Positions 8,704 to 17,191 of a stretch of 64,000 nucleotides of DNA are shown here, piece by piece. How positions within the stretch are numbered: position 1 is the stretch's first letter; each line of letters opens with the position of its first letter. Source of the stretch: an uncultured Roseburia sp. (GTDB lineage Bacteria; Bacillota; Clostridia; Lachnospirales; Lachnospiraceae). Both the position numbers and the translations under genes were made by a program. The stretch covers positions 62,001-126,000 of the forward strand of contig CANSKO010000007.1 of NCBI GenBank assembly GCA_947647505.1. The letters are read 5' to 3'. The notes beneath the pieces are model-generated. The model saw only the letters and a program-made list of their open reading frames with translations. It had not been told where the DNA came from and ran no database searches.

Positions 8704-10209
8704 ATGATTTTTGATAAAAACTGGAATTGCATAACAGGCGAACAGCTTATGGAGCGGATAAAGGAAAAAGAAATCATCGTGTTCGGGGCGTCTCCAAGAA
8801 ATGACGGTATTTTTCGCGTTACGGGCGCGCAGGGCATACGATGCATTTATGACAACGATCCAAAGAAGTGGGGAACGGTAACAGACGGCCTTACGATATT
8901 ACAGCCGGAGACAGACGCAAACGCCGTCATTCTTACTGCGGTCGAGGCATACAGGCAAATCGTGCCGCAGTTTGCGGAGCTTGGATATGAAGAGACGTAT
9001 TATTTTATGCGGGAGGAGCTGTATGAAAAAAGATATAAAGGGTATATTTCCTTTTACATGCAGGCGAAGCGGGAATACAGGTTTGATTCCCGTATAAAAA
9101 ACGCGAAGGTTTTTCACGTTGTTTTGGATGATAAATTTTTTCTGCCCGTGGTCGATCTTATAGAGCGGGCTTTTTGTATGGAGGAGCATCTGTTTCTGGT
9201 TTATGGATTCAACGGGCCAAATCATGACGACAAGTATGGAAACTGGAAGAAATATCTGGAATTAAGCGAAAAATACGGCAATGTTATGATTATTGACAGC
9301 CAGTATAATCTGCGGGGAACCGACTGCGCCGCGCTGCTTGAGACGTGCCGGCCCATACTGCGGGATTGCGGAAAAATATTGTTTCATGGCGAGTGGCTGG
9401 ACCCGGTTATACGGGAATTTTTTGCGGAAAGTGAAAATAAAAAGCGGATCCGGCAGAAAGGCATCTGGATTCCGTGGTCGGGTTCTGTGGGCACAGACAG
9501 GCAAAATGAACAAAATATTGAAGAGGCGCTGAAGTATTGTAAAGTGATTGCCAGCTCGGATGATTTCACATATGACAGACTGTGCAGATATGTCAGAATG
9601 CCGGAGCATGTCCGCTTTGGAAACGGATTTTCCTATGCATGGATTACCGACCGGCCAAAGCCGCATCGGAAGGGAAGAAACATTCTTCTGGGCCAGTCGT
9701 GCTTCTGGGAAAACTATAATCTGGAAAGCCTGCGGGCGCTGGCAAAATTTAAGACGCAGATCGACGTCTGGTGCATTACGTCTTATGGAGAAGCGGATTG
9801 CGTGGAGGCGGTAAAAAAAGAAGGCGAAAATATCTTTGGAGACCGGTTTCACGCGATGGATGCGTTTCTTCCTTATCCGCAGTTTGTGGCGTTTTTGAAC
9901 CGCATGGACGCCGCGGTTTATGGAATGGAGATTGCATATAGCTTCGATACGCTTTATCTGCTTTTCTGGCTGAAGAAAAAGGTGTATCTGAAAAAGGGAT
10001 CGGAAGCGGCCGGCATGATGCAGTCCCTGGGCTTTTGTCCGTCCGACTTTTACCGAATTGCAGATGAGAGCATCGAAGAGGTGTTTTATAATCCGGCGGA
10101 AGAGGACAATTATAAAGCCAGCGAGAGGGAATTTGACCGTGACAGAAAAATCTCTCAATGGAGGGAATTATTTGATCTGGATGTGGAGCGTCTGCGGGCA
10201 GATCGGTAA
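8704..10209 (+). CDS. Glycosyltransferase family 56-like (WecF/RffT, Fuc4NAc transferase family) with N-terminal Rossmann module
   Basis: 501 residues. Residues 18-95 form the Rossmann-like module (KEIIVFGASPRNDGIF, then YDNDPKKWG). From about 140 the pattern resembles WecF/RffT: an FHVVLDDKF strand, ILFHGEW, IWIPWSGSVG, then ILLGQSCFWENYNLESLRAL and a C-terminal AYSFDTLYLLFWLKKKVYL. WecF moves 4-acetamido-4,6-dideoxygalactose onto a lipid-linked acceptor. No lipid-carrier genes are in this window, so the acceptor is probably different. The rffA-like aminotransferase at 51874 and GNATs at 12554 and 59545 could supply such a donor. Family call moderately sure. Confidence 0.7.
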   Translation: MIFDKNWNCITGEQLMERIKEKEIIVFGASPRNDGIFRVTGAQGIRCIYDNDPKKWGTVTDGLTILQPETDANAVILTAVEAYRQIVPQFAELGYEETYYFMREELYEKRYKGYISFYMQAKREYRFDSRIKNAKVFHVVLDDKFFLPVVDLIERAFCMEEHLFLVYGFNGPNHDDKYGNWKKYLELSEKYGNVMIIDSQYNLRGTDCAALLETCRPILRDCGKILFHGEWLDPVIREFFAESENKKRIRQKGIWIPWSGSVGTDRQNEQNIEEALKYCKVIASSDDFTYDRLCRYVRMPEHVRFGNGFSYAWITDRPKPHRKGRNILLGQSCFWENYNLESLRALAKFKTQIDVWCITSYGEADCVEAVKKEGENIFGDRFHAMDAFLPYPQFVAFLNRMDAAVYGMEIAYSFDTLYLLFWLKKKVYLKKGSEAAGMMQSLGFCPSDFYRIADESIEEVFYNPAEEDNYKASEREFDRDRKISQWRELFDLDVERLRADR

Positions 10210-10219
10210 AAGGAACAAT

Positions 10220-11326
10220 ATGACAGAGCGATCAGAAGGGAAAGACAGCATGGAATTGGATGAAATACTGGAAATTCCGCCGTTTTCTCTGGAAAGAGAA
10301 CAAAAACAGGAGCTGCTTACCGCAGCTTTGAAGCGGCTGACAATCTTCCACCAAAATCACTGCAAAGCATATGGACAGATTCTGCGCCTGCTGCATGCAG
10401 ATCCACAAAACGCCGCACAGTATGAGGAGCTGCCATTTCTTCCGGTGCGGCTGTTCAAAGAGATGGATTTGCGCAGCGTGCCAAAGGAAGCGATCGTGAA
10501 AACGATGACGTCTTCCGGCACGACGGGAAGCGCAGTGTCCAAAATCTATCTGGATAAGGCGACGGCGGCAAATCAGCAGAAAGCGCTCGTAAAAATCGTA
10601 GCGGACTTTACGGGCAGGAGCAGACTGCCGATGCTGATTATAGACAGTCCGGCCGTCATCCGGGACAGACGCATGTTTTCGGCAAGAGGCGCGGGGATAC
10701 TTGGGTTTTCGATCCTCGGGTCGGAGCGGAAATACGCGCTGGATTCGAATATGCAGCCGGATTGGAACGGCATTCTGGAATTTCTGGAAAAGCATCGGGG
10801 GAAGCGGATGCTGGTATTTGGATTCACTGCTATGATATGGGAGCATTTTTATAAACGGCTTTCAGAGCAGCCGGCGCGCATAGATCTTGGGCAGGCCGTT
10901 TTGATTCATGGAGGTGGCTGGAAAAAGCTGGCGGGAGAAGCCGTTTCACCGGAGGAGTTTCGGGAACGTCTGCATCAGGCATGCGGCATAACGGAAATAT
11001 ATGATTATTACGGAATGGTGGAACAGACGGGCTGCATCTATATGCAGTGTCAGTGCGGGCATTTACACGCGAGCGTTTTTTCGGATGTCATTGTGCGGCG
11101 CGCGGAGGATTTTACGGTAGCCGATACAGGAGAAAAGGGCATGATACAGGCAGTGTCTCTTTTGCCGGGGTCTTACCCCGGACATTCCATTCTGACGGAG
11201 GATGAAGGCGTGATTCTGGGAGAAGACGATTGTCCCTGCGGAAGAAAGGGGAAGTATTTTCGGGTGATTGGACGGATTCGGAATGCGGAAGTGAGGGGGT
11301 GCAGCGATGCCTATGATTCAAAGTAA
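10220..11326 (+). CDS. LuxE-like acyl-protein synthetase
   Basis: 368 residues from ATG 10220 (AAAAGGA 5 bases upstream); ATG 10250 with AAGGGA is an equally good start. The adenylate-forming signature TMTSSGTTGSAVSKIYL lies around residue 95, and YDYYGMVEQTG around 260 corresponds to the second nucleotide motif. Near the C-terminus are CQCGHLH and CPCGRKGKYF, cysteine pairs common in LuxE relatives outside luminous bacteria. LuxE activates a carboxylic acid as acyl-AMP and passes it to a protein thiol or to LuxC. It overlaps the luxC-like gene by 20 bases, so the two make an acid-to-aldehyde reductase pair. Confidence 0.85.
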   Translation: MTERSEGKDSMELDEILEIPPFSLEREQKQELLTAALKRLTIFHQNHCKAYGQILRLLHADPQNAAQYEELPFLPVRLFKEMDLRSVPKEAIVKTMTSSGTTGSAVSKIYLDKATAANQQKALVKIVADFTGRSRLPMLIIDSPAVIRDRRMFSARGAGILGFSILGSERKYALDSNMQPDWNGILEFLEKHRGKRMLVFGFTAMIWEHFYKRLSEQPARIDLGQAVLIHGGGWKKLAGEAVSPEEFRERLHQACGITEIYDYYGMVEQTGCIYMQCQCGHLHASVFSDVIVRRAEDFTVADTGEKGMIQAVSLLPGSYPGHSILTEDEGVILGEDDCPCGRKGKYFRVIGRIRNAEVRGCSDAYDSK

Positions 11327-12557
11327 GGTGGAATATCTGTTTGGCGCGCCGGAGATAGAAGTCATAGCAGAGGAGCCCTATGCAAAAAAACAGTGCGACT
11401 TTTTACAGGCTCTGTCTGGCGCGATCCGGTCGGATAAAGAGGCAAAACGCTATTCCGATATCCAGACGTTTGCTTTTTGGATCAGAAAAGCCAGTCTGAT
11501 GCAGATGCGGGACGATTATCTTTGGGGCAGAAGATGTTACAGAATGGGCAGGGGGCTTATCTTTCACGTGGCGCCGTCAAATGTGCCGATTAATTTTGCA
11601 TACAGTCTGGTATACGGTTTGCTTTCCGGAAATGCGAATGTAATCAAAGTTTCGTCCAGACGGTTTGTGCAGACGGTGATTCTGTGCCGCATTATGCAGG
11701 AGATGGTCGGACGGGAGGAGTTTGCATGGGTCGGACGGCAGAATGCGGTCGTTTTGTATGAGCGGGACAGGAAAGACGCTACGGATGAGCTTTCCGCCAT
11801 GTGCGACGTCAGAATCATCTGGGGAGGAGACGCGACAATCACGCAGATTCGAAAATCTCCAATGCAGCCGATGAGTACGGAGGTGACGTTTGCAGACCGG
11901 TATTCGTTTGGCGTCATTTCTACAGACGCTGTGCTCAAGATGGAGGAAGCGGAGCTTTCCAGGCTGGCCGAAGCTTTTTATAATGATACGTATCTTATGG
12001 ATCAGAATGCGTGCTCCAGTCCACACGTAATTTTTTGGTGGGGGGGGGTAAACGGAGACAGGAGAAAAGCGGCGCAGAAGAGGTTTTGGAGGGCCGTGCG
12101 TCAGGCGGCGCAGAAATACGGTCTGGAAGCGGGCAAAGTGAGCGATAAATATACGCTGCTGTGCAGGATGGCCGAAAAGCTGGAGCACGCGCGCGTGCAT
12201 TGCTATGAAAACAGATTGTATGTGGTGGATCTTCAGGCATTTTCAGACAGCGTCACAGCATACAGAGGAGCGTATGGATTCTTTTTTCAGTATGGCATAA
12301 AGGAGCTTGAGGAGCTGTTCGAATATGTGGACGACAGAAAGATACAGACCTGCGCCGTGTGCGGCGTCGATCCGGGCGAGCTTGCCGAAGGCATACGCGC
12401 GCATCATATCCGGGGCATTGACCGTATCGTTCCGTTTGGCCATACGCTGGATCTTGGCATGATATGGGACGGTTATGATATAATAGAGAGGCTGACAAGA
12501 TGCATAGACGGGCCGCGCGCATCGGAAGCGCGTTTTAGAGAGGACAGAAAACGATGA
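11307..12557 (+). CDS. LuxC-like acyl-CoA/acyl-protein reductase
   Basis: 416 residues, somewhat shorter than luminous-bacteria LuxC (about 480). Visible family features are FHVAPSNVPINFAYSLVYGL (nucleotide fold, about residue 85-105), IKVSSRRFVQT, IIWGGDATI, and DQNACSSPHVIFW near 230-242, the region of the acyl-accepting cysteine. The enzyme uses NADPH to reduce an activated acyl group to an aldehyde. A G9 tract at 12040-12048 lies right behind that cysteine region and codes W-G-G-V, in frame as sequenced. GTGCAGCG precedes the start inside luxE; the stop overlaps the next ATG. Confidence 0.87.
   Translation: MPMIQSKVEYLFGAPEIEVIAEEPYAKKQCDFLQALSGAIRSDKEAKRYSDIQTFAFWIRKASLMQMRDDYLWGRRCYRMGRGLIFHVAPSNVPINFAYSLVYGLLSGNANVIKVSSRRFVQTVILCRIMQEMVGREEFAWVGRQNAVVLYERDRKDATDELSAMCDVRIIWGGDATITQIRKSPMQPMSTEVTFADRYSFGVISTDAVLKMEEAELSRLAEAFYNDTYLMDQNACSSPHVIFWWGGVNGDRRKAAQKRFWRAVRQAAQKYGLEAGKVSDKYTLLCRMAEKLEHARVHCYENRLYVVDLQAFSDSVTAYRGAYGFFFQYGIKELEELFEYVDDRKIQTCAVCGVDPGELAEGIRAHHIRGIDRIVPFGHTLDLGMIWDGYDIIERLTRCIDGPRASEARFREDRKR
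12040..12048 (+). repeat. G9 tract 2, followed by TAAAC (gene ON)
   Basis: Nine G inside the LuxC-like gene, read TGG GGG GGG GTA. Losing one G gives GGG GGG TAA, an immediate stop. The frame is intact as sequenced. Confidence 0.9.
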
Positions 12558-13297
12558 AGATTACGGACGCATACTGGGAAAAGCGAAATATCGGCGTTGA
12601 GACGGCGGAAATTGACATAGACCGGGAAGACGACGTCGCAGCATGCAGAAAGCGCCTGAAAGAAGTGACGGCGCCGTATCAGGTGGTAAAGATGCCGGCC
12701 GGCATGATTCCGATGCAGAAGATGATGCAGGAGGAAGGATTTGTCTTTATGGAGACGTTGGTGCGCTTACGGCACGATTTAAAGAGCTGTGTTCTGACGC
12801 CGCTTCAAAAGCGTCTGGCAAAAGACGTTACGTATGTGCGGATGGATGCATGCGGCCTGGACGTGATGTATGCACAGATTGATCAGGGCATGTTTACGAC
12901 CGACCGCATTACGCTGGACGGACAGTTTGACGGGGAACAGGCGCGGGCGCGTTACAAAGGCTGGATTGGCGATGAATTGCAGAGAAAAGGAGAAGCGTAT
13001 CAGTTTATCTGCCGGGACGAGGCGATTGGCTTTTGCGTGCATCGGGTGGAGGAGGAGGCGTCGTATGGCATACTCGGAGGCATCTATCCCAAATACCGGA
13101 GCGCCGGACTTGGCTTTCTTTCGCTTTTTCTTTCGATTCAGATTGAACAAAAGCGCCGCGCGAGATGCCTGATTGCCGATGTTTCCACGAATAATATGGC
13201 GTCTTTGAGAAGTGAGATTGCAATGGGGTTTCAGATTATTGATCTGAAATATGTCTTCATTAAGCACCTGCAGACGGGATGGAGTGGCGGAATATGA
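12554..13297 (+). CDS. GNAT-type acetyltransferase (RffC/WecD-like)
   Basis: 247 residues. N-terminal 90 residues resemble the extra domain of RffC-like enzymes; the C-terminal half is GNAT-like with GILGGIYPKYRSAGLGFL as the acetyl-CoA pyrophosphate loop (about residue 170-188) and DVSTNNMASLRSEIAMGF, the family's N-x3-x-GF segment. Family members N-acetylate an amino-deoxy sugar nucleotide. It overlaps the luxC-like stop by ATGA and its own stop overlaps the next start the same way, so the block is translationally coupled. Whether the substrate is TDP-Fuc4N or something made by the Lux/transketolase block is open. Confidence 0.75.
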   Translation: MKITDAYWEKRNIGVETAEIDIDREDDVAACRKRLKEVTAPYQVVKMPAGMIPMQKMMQEEGFVFMETLVRLRHDLKSCVLTPLQKRLAKDVTYVRMDACGLDVMYAQIDQGMFTTDRITLDGQFDGEQARARYKGWIGDELQRKGEAYQFICRDEAIGFCVHRVEEEASYGILGGIYPKYRSAGLGFLSLFLSIQIEQKRRARCLIADVSTNNMASLRSEIAMGFQIIDLKYVFIKHLQTGWSGGI

Positions 13298-14130
13298 TGC
13301 AGAAAGAACAAGTTGTAGAAATGGCAAAGAGAATGCGTCTGAAAGCGCTGGATCTTGCATATGCGGCGGGAAAGACAGGGGCGCATCTGGGAGGCGCGCT
13401 GTCAGCGGTTGAAATTCTGGCGGCTTTGTATGGAGGCGTCGCCCGGGTGGACGCGAAAGATCCCGGGAAGGAAGAGCGGGATCGGATTCTGATTGGCAAA
13501 GCGCACTGCGTGCTGGCATATTATACGGCGTTATATGAGATTGGATATCTGACGGAAGAAGAGCTAAACATGTTTGAACAGGATGGCGCGTTTCTGACGG
13601 GGCATCCGCAGAAGGACGTTTGCAGGGGGATTGAGTATGCGGGCGGAAGCCTGGGCATGGCTCTGTCGGTTGGAGCGGGCATGGCGCTGCATGCAAAGAG
13701 GCGTGCGAAAGAACAGCGCGTCTATGTGCTTTTGGGCGACGGCGAATGTGAGGAAGGGGCTGTCTGGGAGAGTATGCTGTTTGCATCCAAATACAGGCTG
13801 GACAATCTGATTGCGATTATTGACCGAAATCATTTGCAGTCAGACGGCTCTACGCTTGCGGTAGCCGGACTGGACAGACTTTCGGAAAAGGCGGAGGCGT
13901 TTGGATGGAAAGCCGTCTGTGTGGACGGGCATGACGTCGGGCAGCTGATGGAGGCATATTGCGCCGGGACGGACGGCAGGCCGCTGGCCGTCATTGCAGA
14001 TACGGTGAAGGGAAAAGGCGTGTCGTTTATGGAGAACGATCCGTCGTGGCATCATGCGGAGCTGAATGAGGAGCTGTATCGGAAAGCGCGCAGGGAAGTG
14101 GAAGAGGAGGATGGGGCATGCAGACGTTAA
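13294..14130 (+). CDS. Split transketolase, N-terminal (ThDP-binding) subunit, copy 1
   Basis: 278 residues from ATG 13294 (ATGA overlap with the GNAT stop; GGAG about 9 bases upstream). AAGKTGAHLGGALSAVEIL, ILIGKAHC, LTGHPQ and GGSLGMALSVGAGMALHAK follow the transketolase N-half order. GDGECEEGAVWE to IIDRNH is the GDG-x~25-N thiamine diphosphate and metal motif. KGKGVSFMEND and WHHAEL close the domain. With the next gene it should transfer two-carbon ketol units. Residues for a phosphate pocket cannot be judged by eye, so a non-classical acceptor is possible. Confidence 0.92.
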   Translation: MMQKEQVVEMAKRMRLKALDLAYAAGKTGAHLGGALSAVEILAALYGGVARVDAKDPGKEERDRILIGKAHCVLAYYTALYEIGYLTEEELNMFEQDGAFLTGHPQKDVCRGIEYAGGSLGMALSVGAGMALHAKRRAKEQRVYVLLGDGECEEGAVWESMLFASKYRLDNLIAIIDRNHLQSDGSTLAVAGLDRLSEKAEAFGWKAVCVDGHDVGQLMEAYCAGTDGRPLAVIADTVKGKGVSFMENDPSWHHAELNEELYRKARREVEEEDGACRR

Positions 14131-15095
14131 GCAGGAAAACTGCCAGGATGTGGTCCAGGCTTGGGCAGAGAGGGACGATATGCGGCGTTGCTCTGCCGGA
14201 AATGCTGGAAGAACGATCCGATTGCTATATTCTGACGGCGGATCTTGGCACAACGTCGGGGCTGTCCCGCGTCATGCAGCAGCAGCCGGAGCGCTTTGTC
14301 AATGTCGGCATTGCGGAGCAGAATCTGATCGGCGTGGCGGCTGGTCTGGCGTTTGAAGGCAACGTCGTATTTGCGACGACGTTTGCGACGTTTTTGACGA
14401 TGCGCGGTTACGAGCAGATCCGGCACAACCTGGGCTACCAGAAAGCGAATGTAAAGCTGATCGGCTCTGCGGCGGGATTTGCGATGGGAATGTTTGGAAA
14501 TTCGCACTATTCGTATGAAGATATCGCCATTATGCGGAGCATTCCCAATATGATGGTGATATCGCCGGCCGATGCGGGAGAAGCATATCTGGCTGCGTAT
14601 ATGGCGCTGGAGCATGACGGACCCGTCTACATCCGGCTGTCCGGCGGACTGAATGCGCCTGTCGTCTATACGGAGCCATATGCATTTGCGCCCGGCAGGG
14701 CCGTATGGCTGCGGGAAGGGAAGGACGTTGCGCTGATTGCGACAGGCGGCATGACTGCGGATGCGCTGGAAGCTGCAAAACGGCTGGAAGCCGACGGGAT
14801 TCAGGCGGCAGTGCTCCATATGCATACGATCAAGCCTCTGGATACGGACGCGTTATATGCATGCAGCGGCTATGGGCTTGTCGTCACCATAGAAGAGCAC
14901 AGCGTCATTGGCGGTCTGGGAAGCGCAGCGGCGGAGTATTTTATGGAACAGGAGAGGAAGCCGCGCCAGATTCGCATTGGAATACAGGATACGTTTGTGC
15001 GGCCGGGCGGGCATGCTTATGTCAGGCAGGAAAACGGACTGGATGCGGCGGGGATTTCACAGCGGGTGAAAGCGGCTGTTTCAGAAGGAGTCTGA
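14118..15095 (+). CDS. Split transketolase, C-terminal subunit, copy 1
   Basis: 325 residues. Starts inside the N-subunit gene (13-base overlap), behind GAGGAGG. ILTADLGTTSGLSRVMQ, VNVGIAEQNLIGVAAGLAF with the catalytic Glu that activates thiamine, and ATTFATFLTMRGYEQIR form the pyrimidine-binding domain. GPVYIRLSGG and the LHMHTIKPLD segment begin the C-terminal domain. It pairs with the protein at 13294. The two copies of the pair differ in the loop after ILTADL (GTTSGLSRV here, ARYMGAEDF in copy 2), a region that can touch the substrate. Confidence 0.92.
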   Translation: MQTLSRKTARMWSRLGQRGTICGVALPEMLEERSDCYILTADLGTTSGLSRVMQQQPERFVNVGIAEQNLIGVAAGLAFEGNVVFATTFATFLTMRGYEQIRHNLGYQKANVKLIGSAAGFAMGMFGNSHYSYEDIAIMRSIPNMMVISPADAGEAYLAAYMALEHDGPVYIRLSGGLNAPVVYTEPYAFAPGRAVWLREGKDVALIATGGMTADALEAAKRLEADGIQAAVLHMHTIKPLDTDALYACSGYGLVVTIEEHSVIGGLGSAAAEYFMEQERKPRQIRIGIQDTFVRPGGHAYVRQENGLDAAGISQRVKAAVSEGV

Positions 15096-15096
15096 A

Positions 15097-15921
15097 ATGA
15101 AAACAGGAAAAGAGCTGGAAGATATGGCATATGAAATGCGAAAAGACGTTTTGCGCATGGCGTATCATTCCGGGAAAAAAGGCGCGCATCTCGGAGGCAG
15201 CTTATCGGCGATTGAACTTCTGGCGGTATTGTATGGCGAGATTATGCATTACAATCCAAAAGAGCCCCTCTGGGAGGGGCGGGATCGTTTTATTATGAGT
15301 AAGGCGCATGGCGCGATGGCGCTGTATGCCGCTTTAAAACAGGCGGGCTTTCTGAGCGAAGCGGATATAGCAGGGGCTTTGGACGGTACGTCGCCGTATT
15401 ATGAGCATCCGCAGAGAAATGAGGAAAAAGGCATTGAGATATCGGGCGGAAGTCTGGGGCAGGGGCTTTCCCTGAGCGTGGGCATGGGGCTGGCCATGCA
15501 GAAGAAGCGCAACGGACAGTCAAAGATCTATGTTATGCTGGGCGACGGCGAGTGCAACGAGGGAGCCGTCTGGGAAGCGGCTGCATCGGCAATCCATTTT
15601 GGCCTGAAGCAAATCGTCATTCTTGTGGACGTCAATGGCCTGCAGTATGGAGGGCCGACAGAGAAGATTCTGCGCGCCGGGTCTTTGAAAGACAGATGGA
15701 GCGGCATGGGCTTTTCCGTTTTGGAGACAGATGGGCACAACGTGCGAAAGATTCGCGAAGCGCTGCTGCTTCAGACGGACGCGCCAAAGGTGATACTGGC
15801 GCACACTGTCAAGGGAAAAGGCGTCTCCTTTGCAGAAAACAGAGTGGAATGGCACAGCGCTTTTTTGACGGAAGCCTTGTACGGACAGGCGATGGAGGAG
15901 CTTGGGGCATGCAGGAAATAA
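15097..15921 (+). CDS. Split transketolase, N-terminal subunit, copy 2
   Basis: 274 residues. The same order of motifs as the copy at 13294: GKKGAHLGGSLSAIELL, IMSKAHGAMALYAAL, YYEHPQ, GGSLGQGLSLSVGMGLAMQKK, then GDGECNEGAVWEAA to LVDVNGLQ for thiamine diphosphate. AAGGAG lies just before the ATG, one base after the stop of the previous gene. It is closer to the standard pattern (GGSLGQGLS) than copy 1 (GGSLGMALS). It overlaps the next gene by 13 bases exactly as in copy 1, so the two-gene unit was duplicated as a whole. Confidence 0.92.
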   Translation: MKTGKELEDMAYEMRKDVLRMAYHSGKKGAHLGGSLSAIELLAVLYGEIMHYNPKEPLWEGRDRFIMSKAHGAMALYAALKQAGFLSEADIAGALDGTSPYYEHPQRNEEKGIEISGGSLGQGLSLSVGMGLAMQKKRNGQSKIYVMLGDGECNEGAVWEAAASAIHFGLKQIVILVDVNGLQYGGPTEKILRAGSLKDRWSGMGFSVLETDGHNVRKIREALLLQTDAPKVILAHTVKGKGVSFAENRVEWHSAFLTEALYGQAMEELGACRK

Positions 15922-16931
15922 CGAGAAAAAATGCCAGAATCTGGTCCATGCTTGGCATGCGCAGGACAGTGGGCATACTTTTAAAGGAATTTGCGAAAGA
16001 AGATCGCGCATTTGTCTTTGCAACGGCGGATATGGCTCGTTATATGGGCGCGGAGGACTTTTCGGAAACATTTCCCGATCAGTTTGTTGACGTTGGCATT
16101 GCGGAACAGAATTTAATCGGCGTTGCCGCGGGGATGCAGAAAGAAGGCTTTCATGTGTTTGCCGGCACGTATGCGACATTTCTTACGGCCCGCGCGCTGG
16201 ATCAGATCCGGGTCAGTCTGGGATATATGAAGCTTGGCGTAAAGCTGATTGGGATATCGGGCGGCCTTTCAGATGGAAATTTCAGCCCGACCCACATGGC
16301 GCTGGAAGATATTGCGGATATGCGGGCGATTCCGAATCTGACGGTGATTTCTCCGGCAGACGGCGCGGAGCTTGTCAAAGCGATGTATGCGCTGCGCGCG
16401 CATCCGGGGCCTGCGTATCTGAGGCTGACGGGACGGGCCAATACGCCGGTTGTCTATACGCAGGAGTATGACTTTGCAATCGGGCGGGCCGTATGTCTGC
16501 GGGAAGGAAGAGACGTGGCGCTGATTGCAGCCGGGACAATGGCGGCAGCGGCTTTAAATGTCGCAGAGGAGTTGTGCAAAAGCGGAATTTCCTGTAAAGT
16601 AATGAATATGCATACGATTAAGCCTCTTGATGAAGCGGCGCTGGATGCGATAGAGGAATTTGGGCTGGCTGTGACGATGGAGGAGCATATGCGGGCGGGC
16701 GGCCTGGGAAGCGCAGTTGCAGAGTATATGGCGCAGAAGGAGAAACGGCCGGTACAGCTGATGCTGGCGGTTGAAGACGTTTACCCACAGTCGGCGGAAT
16801 ATGAGCAGCTGCTGGAAAGCTGCGGACTTACCGTTTCACAGATGACGGAGAGGATTTTAAAAAAATGCCGGGAGCTGGGCCTGCTTCCCGAAACAACAGC
16901 AAATTGTCGGATAAAAGGAGAAAGAAAATAA
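15909..16931 (+). CDS. Split transketolase, C-terminal subunit, copy 2
   Basis: 340 residues from ATG 15909; longer upstream reading in this frame only shadows the N-subunit. VDVGIAEQNLIGVAAGMQKE carries the catalytic Glu, followed by AGTYATFLTARALDQIR and ISPADGAELV. The C-terminal domain has GPAYLRLTGRANTP and MNMHTIKPLD. Copy 1 and copy 2 share the same gene layout and overlap length. The gene is followed by AAAGGAGAAAG and the carrier protein, so the transketolase belongs to the same transcript as an acyl or aminoacyl carrier. Confidence 0.92.
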   Translation: MQEITRKNARIWSMLGMRRTVGILLKEFAKEDRAFVFATADMARYMGAEDFSETFPDQFVDVGIAEQNLIGVAAGMQKEGFHVFAGTYATFLTARALDQIRVSLGYMKLGVKLIGISGGLSDGNFSPTHMALEDIADMRAIPNLTVISPADGAELVKAMYALRAHPGPAYLRLTGRANTPVVYTQEYDFAIGRAVCLREGRDVALIAAGTMAAAALNVAEELCKSGISCKVMNMHTIKPLDEAALDAIEEFGLAVTMEEHMRAGGLGSAVAEYMAQKEKRPVQLMLAVEDVYPQSAEYEQLLESCGLTVSQMTERILKKCRELGLLPETTANCRIKGERK

Positions 16932-16932
16932 A

Positions 16933-17175
16933 ATGGAACGACTGAACACATATACAAGCGCATTTACGGAATGCTTTTCGATTACGGAGGAAGAGGCGAA
17001 AACGCTGGCGTATCAGGATATCAGCGCATGGGATTCCGTGGGCCATATGGATTTGATTGCCACACTGGAAGAGAAGTTTGACATTATGATGGAAATGGAT
17101 GATATTATTGATTTCAGCTCCTATGAAAAAGGGAAGGAAATTCTTGGAAAATACGGCGTCGATCTGATGGGATGA
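16933..17175 (+). CDS. Acyl/peptidyl carrier protein
   Basis: 80 residues, normal for a free-standing carrier protein. ISAWDSVGHMDLI around residue 31-43 contains the DS motif whose Ser35 would take the phosphopantetheine arm. The rest is acidic and helical (LEEKFDIMMEMDDIIDF). It lies between the second transketolase and an iron-sulfur aldo/keto reductase, with the adenylation enzyme at 18304 a gene later, and LuxE/LuxC upstream. The likely role is to carry an activated acid or amino acid for this local pathway rather than fatty acid synthesis. Confidence 0.9.
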   Translation: MERLNTYTSAFTECFSITEEEAKTLAYQDISAWDSVGHMDLIATLEEKFDIMMEMDDIIDFSSYEKGKEILGKYGVDLMG

Positions 17176-17191
17176 GAAATCGGAGGCAGCA

